Assembly (NCBI GenBank): GCA_947627215.1
Contig: CANQVD010000037.1
Span: 1-38,692, forward strand
Origin: an uncultured Eisenbergiella sp.
Lineage (GTDB): Bacteria; Bacillota; Clostridia; Lachnospirales; Lachnospiraceae
Reading direction: 5' to 3'
DNA: 38,692 bases
The position numbers and the translations under genes are program-made. Of this stretch, positions 35,669 through 38,692 are shown piece by piece; the stretch's first letter is position 1; the number at the start of each line of letters is the position of its first letter. The notes below the pieces were generated by a model. It searched no databases and was not told where the DNA came from. It was given only the letters and a program-made list of their open reading frames with translations.

Positions 35669-36547
35669 TTATTCGATGTTCTGGATCTGCTCCCTTACCT
35701 TCTCGATCAGGGTCTTCAGCTCGATTCCCCTGTCCGAAATGACCAGATCCGTCGTCTTGGACAGAATCGTATTCGCCTCCCGGTTCATCTCCTGCGCCAC
35801 GAAATCCAGCTTGCGCCCGATGCCGCCGCCGGCCGTGAGCGCCTGCTCCATGGCCGCGATATGGCTCTTTAACCGGACGATCTCCTCGTCCACACACACC
35901 TTATCCGCGTAAATCGTGACCTCCGTCAGCAGCCGTCCCTCGTCCGTCTTCGCATCCCCCAAAAGCTCCTTCACGCGTTCGGTCAGCTTCTGTCGGTATT
36001 CCGCGATGATCCGGGGAGACCTCGCTTCGATGAAATCCACGTGCCCCCGCATTTCTCCCAGCTTCGCCAGAAGATCCTCCTGCAGATGGGCGCCTTCCCG
36101 CACGCGGGACTCCACGAAACCTTCCGCCGCGCCCCGCAGCGCCTGCTCCAGCGTCTTCCAGATCCCTTCCTCGTCGATCTGGGCTTCCTCCATGGAAAAG
36201 ACCTCCGGGAAACGGGAAAGCACGGACACCCGGATATCGTCCTCCAGGCCGAACTCCTCCGCCATCTGCCGCAAATATGCCAGGTATTTCCCGGCCACAT
36301 CCCGGTTGTAGCGGATGCTCACGCTCTCCTGCGCCACCTCCTCACAGGTGATGAACAGATCCACCTTCCCCCGCTGGATATAGTCCTTCAGGACGCTTCG
36401 GATGGACGCCTCAAAGAAATTCAGCCGCTTGGGCATCTTCAAATTCACATCCAGATACCTGTGATTGACGGACTTCATCTCCACCGTAAACCGGCGATCC
36501 GCATCGCTGACCTCACATCTGCCGAATCCTGTCATGCTCTTGATCAT
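35669..36547 (-). CDS. yicC: YicC/YloC family endoribonuclease
   Basis: The 292-residue protein has the family start MIKSMTGFGRCEVSDADRRFTVEMKSVNHRYLDVNLKMPK and the conserved end GRKLDFVAQEMNREANTILSKTTDLVISDRGIELKTLIEKVREQIQNIE. YicC-type proteins are endoribonucleases involved in RNA turnover. I choose the ATG at 36547, which has GGGAG 5 nt upstream; an ATG 4 codons earlier has a poorer site. It is the first gene of the yicC-remA-gmk-rpoZ-rimO-pgsA-cinA operon. Confidence 0.94.
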   Translation of the reverse strand: MIKSMTGFGRCEVSDADRRFTVEMKSVNHRYLDVNLKMPKRLNFFEASIRSVLKDYIQRGKVDLFITCEEVAQESVSIRYNRDVAGKYLAYLRQMAEEFGLEDDIRVSVLSRFPEVFSMEEAQIDEEGIWKTLEQALRGAAEGFVESRVREGAHLQEDLLAKLGEMRGHVDFIEARSPRIIAEYRQKLTERVKELLGDAKTDEGRLLTEVTIYADKVCVDEEIVRLKSHIAAMEQALTAGGGIGRKLDFVAQEMNREANTILSKTTDLVISDRGIELKTLIEKVREQIQNIE

Positions 36548-36720
36548 CGGTACTCCCATCCGCGCCTGTGCGCTGTGTGCAGCTTGGAATCTATATCGAA
36601 AGCTTCTTAAAAAAGTACAGGCTGCTGCTGTCTATTTGGATGTCTTTTTTGAAAAACAGCGGACATCCGCAAAGCTCCTTTGCGGTTACCCCTCATTATA
36701 AAATAAGCCTTTCCTTCCGT
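36548..36720 (-). promoter_or_regulatory. yicC leader with two overlapping hairpins and a candidate promoter
   Basis: On the minus strand a perfect TATAAT lies at 36694-36699, but no good -35 is at the right distance (TTGACG ends 13 nt upstream), so the promoter is tentative. The leader has CCGCAAAG/CTTTGCGG (36667-36685) and GGATGTC/GACATCC (36638-36668). The two stems share bases 36667-36668, so they compete at their base. Confidence 0.4.
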
Positions 36721-36729
36721 CAAGACTTC

Positions 36730-36738
36730 TGTTATACT
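36730..36738 (+). promoter_or_regulatory. Extended -10 promoter of rqcH
   Basis: TGTTATACT (36730-36738) is a TGnTATAAT-type extended -10; the -35 region (TTTCCT) is poor, as is allowed for such promoters. The leader of about 110 nt contains GC-rich stems such as CCCCGG/CCGGGG near 36777-36792. Confidence 0.5.
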
Positions 36739-36855
36739 AAAACGGCATACAAAACCGACACCCGCCGCCGTACCCCGGCCTGCCGGGGCGCATCTCCCGG
36801 TGGGCCGGGGTGCCGCCGACGTTCCTTTATCACCCCATCCGGAAAGGAGTCCCCC

Positions 36856-38625
36856 ATGGCCTTTGACGGCATCACCATCGCAAATCTCGTACACGATCTG
36901 AACCGCTGCCTGACGGACGGCCGTCTGTCCAAAATCGCCCAGCCGGAGCCGGACGAGCTGCTCCTGACGGTCAAGCTCAGCCCGGAGCGGCAGCGGGAAA
37001 CAGATATAAAGGGCGGCCAGATCCGGCTGTGCATCTCTGCCAGCGCGTCTCTGCCTCTGATGTATCTGACCCAGGAAAACAAGCCGGCCCCGCTCACCGC
37101 GCCCAGCTTCTGTATGCTGCTGCGCAAGCACCTGCAGAACGGCCGCATCGTTTCCGTCACGCAGCCGGGACTGGAACGGGTCGTGATCCTGGAGATCGAA
37201 CACCTGGACGAAATGGGCGATCTGCGCCGCAAGAAGCTGGTGGCTGAGTTCATGGGAAAGCACAGCAATCTCATCTTCTGCGACGAGACGGATACCATTC
37301 TGGACAGCATCAAGCACGTTTCCGCCATGATGAGCTCCGTCCGGGAGGTGCTTCCCGGGAAACCCTGGTTCATCCCCAGGACACAGGAGAAGGCGGACCC
37401 GCTCACGCTGGACCGCTCCGCATTTCTGGAGCTGGTCTTTTCCCGCCCCGTGGACTGCGGCCGGGCGATCTATACGTCCTGTACCGGCATTTCTCCCGCC
37501 GTCGCCCATGAGATCTGCTGCCGCGCAGGGAGCGGCGCGGACCTTTCCGCCGCGGCCTGCGGCGAAGAGGCGCGGGAAGCCGTCTGGCAGGCCTTTTCCG
37601 GGATCATGGATGCGGTGCGGAACGGACGCTTCACCCCCTGCATCGTCTATGAAAACAACAGTCCCGCCGAATACGCTTCCGTCCGGCTGACCTCCTGGCC
37701 CGCCGCATGCCGCCGGGAATACGCGGATATCTCCGCGCTGCTGTCGGATTACTACGCGGAAAAAAACAGGATCACCCGGATCCGCCAGCGTTCCGCCGAT
37801 CTGCGCCGGGTCGTCTCCACCGCACTGGAGCGCAGCGTCCGGAAATACGATCTGCAGCGAAAGCAGATGCAGGATACGCAGGATCGCGACAAATACCGGA
37901 TTTACGGCGAACTGCTCAACACCTACGGCTACGGCGCCGCGCCCGGCGCGAAATCCCTGGAAGCCGTCAACTATTATACCGGCGAGCCCGTAACGATCCC
38001 GCTGGATCCCAGACTCTCCGCCGGAGAAAACGCGAAACGCTATTTTGAAAGGTACAACAAGCAGAAACGCACCTGGGAAGCCCTTTCCTCCCTGACGCTG
38101 GAGGTCAGGGCGCAGATCGACCACCTGGAATCCGTCGCCACCGCTCTTGACATCGCCCAGAAGGAAGAGGATCTGGCCCAGATCCGTGAGGAGCTGATCG
38201 AAAGCGGCTATATCCGCCGCAGGGCCGGAGCCAAAAAGGTGAAGATCACCAGTAAACCCTTTCACTATATCAGCAGCGACGGTTTTCATATGTATGTGGG
38301 AAAAAACAATCTCCAGAACGAGGAGCTGACCTTCAAATTCGCCGCGGGAAACGACTGGTGGTTCCACGCCAAGGACATGCCCGGCTCCCATGTCATCGTA
38401 AAAACAGAAGGAAAAACACTGCCGGATTCCACCTTTGAAGAAGCCGCCCGGCTGGCGGCCCACTATTCCAAGGGCCGGGAGCAGGACCGGGCAGAGGTGG
38501 ACTACGTGGAGAAAAAGCAGGTCAAAAAGGTGGCGGGCGCAAAGCCCGGCTTCGTCATCTACCACACCAACTATTCCATGCTCATCAGCACGGATATTTC
38601 CGGGATCGAACGGCTGGAAACCTGA
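36856..38625 (+). CDS. rqcH: RqcH, NFACT-family ribosome quality control factor
   Basis: RqcH binds stalled 50S-peptidyl-tRNA complexes and directs addition of C-terminal alanine tails that mark the peptide for degradation. The 589-residue protein has the NFACT-N domain (MAFDGITIANLVHDLNRCL, GRLSKIAQPEPDELLLTVKL), a central helix-hairpin and coiled-coil region (about 300-450), and the C-terminal NFACT-R domain (FHMYVGKNNLQNEEL, DWWFHAKDMPGSHVIVK, VEKKQVKKVAGAKPGFVIY). Older annotation calls the family fibronectin-binding protein. The ATG at 36856 has AAAGGAG 6 nt upstream; a reading from 36568 is far too long for the family. The 67 nt after the stop contain only a small GC hairpin. Confidence 0.96.
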   Translation: MAFDGITIANLVHDLNRCLTDGRLSKIAQPEPDELLLTVKLSPERQRETDIKGGQIRLCISASASLPLMYLTQENKPAPLTAPSFCMLLRKHLQNGRIVSVTQPGLERVVILEIEHLDEMGDLRRKKLVAEFMGKHSNLIFCDETDTILDSIKHVSAMMSSVREVLPGKPWFIPRTQEKADPLTLDRSAFLELVFSRPVDCGRAIYTSCTGISPAVAHEICCRAGSGADLSAAACGEEAREAVWQAFSGIMDAVRNGRFTPCIVYENNSPAEYASVRLTSWPAACRREYADISALLSDYYAEKNRITRIRQRSADLRRVVSTALERSVRKYDLQRKQMQDTQDRDKYRIYGELLNTYGYGAAPGAKSLEAVNYYTGEPVTIPLDPRLSAGENAKRYFERYNKQKRTWEALSSLTLEVRAQIDHLESVATALDIAQKEEDLAQIREELIESGYIRRRAGAKKVKITSKPFHYISSDGFHMYVGKNNLQNEELTFKFAAGNDWWFHAKDMPGSHVIVKTEGKTLPDSTFEEAARLAAHYSKGREQDRAEVDYVEKKQVKKVAGAKPGFVIYHTNYSMLISTDISGIERLET

Positions 38626-38692
38626 ACCGTCCCGCCGGGCAGCAGACGCTCCGGGCCGTGTCCCGGGCGGCAGGAACGCGCAGGGGGACCGT

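Noticed and set aside
36607-38565. 652-residue minus-strand ORF opposite rqcH
   Set aside because: Antisense shadow; also crosses the divergent promoter region.

Overview
The window looks like a piece of a Clostridia chromosome, most likely a Lachnospiraceae-type Firmicute. The evidence is the gene order (rho-rpmE-DUF1385-prmC-prfA and yicC-remA-gmk-rpoZ-rimO-pgsA-cinA), small families typical of that group (DUF4364, DUF4250, PF06541), strong AGGAGG-type ribosome binding sites, and sigma-A promoters that nearly all have a 17-nt spacer. Most of the window is GC-rich chromosomal backbone and most genes lie on the minus strand. No tRNA, CRISPR array, transposase or phage gene was seen.

Left part (1-8190). 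A strong promoter near the left edge fires leftwards into a hairpin-rich leader, probably that of an rRNA operon lying just outside the window. Next come the minus-strand genes for translation termination and ribosome parts: prfA, prmC, a DUF1385 membrane protein and rpmE (with its own promoter and structured leader). They are followed by rho, which encodes a Rho factor with a very long disordered insertion. Divergent from rho are a malic enzyme and a DUF4364 protein, ending in a strong hairpin.

Middle part (8230-26296). A phosphodiesterase, rarA and a PF06541 membrane protein form one minus-strand unit. Upstream of it sits an AT-rich four-gene cassette (about 12345-17770), read in the order: TaqI-type adenine DNA methyltransferase, a protein with two different GHKL ATPase modules (Hsp90/MORC-like plus histidine-kinase-like), a stand-alone receiver domain, and an HNH endonuclease. 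It has its own promoter and its own terminator-like hairpin, and its base composition is unlike the flanks. I read it as a horizontally acquired, phospho-signal-controlled restriction or defence system; it is the most interesting object here. Beyond it lie a polysaccharide deacetylase, an A24 prepilin-peptidase-like protein, a 2-hydroxyacid dehydrogenase, a DivIVA-like coiled-coil protein with 42-bp tandem repeats, a ferredoxin-fused corrinoid-protein activator (RACE/RamA type) and DUF4250, all apparently one operon from a promoter near 23250. clpB follows, with a degenerate CIRCE operator over its promoter and a 36-nt alternating purine-pyrimidine tract upstream.

Right part (26297-38692). 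A GH38 alpha-mannosidase and ftsZ each have their own promoter and terminator. Then comes a long housekeeping operon, yicC-remA-gmk-rpoZ-rimO-pgsA-cinA (RNA turnover, biofilm regulator, GMP kinase, RNA polymerase omega, ribosome methylthiolation, phospholipid synthesis, NMN deamidase). Divergent from it is rqcH (NFACT), the ribosome quality control factor.

All coordinates and motifs were read by eye. Family names rest on recognised motifs, not on database searches.
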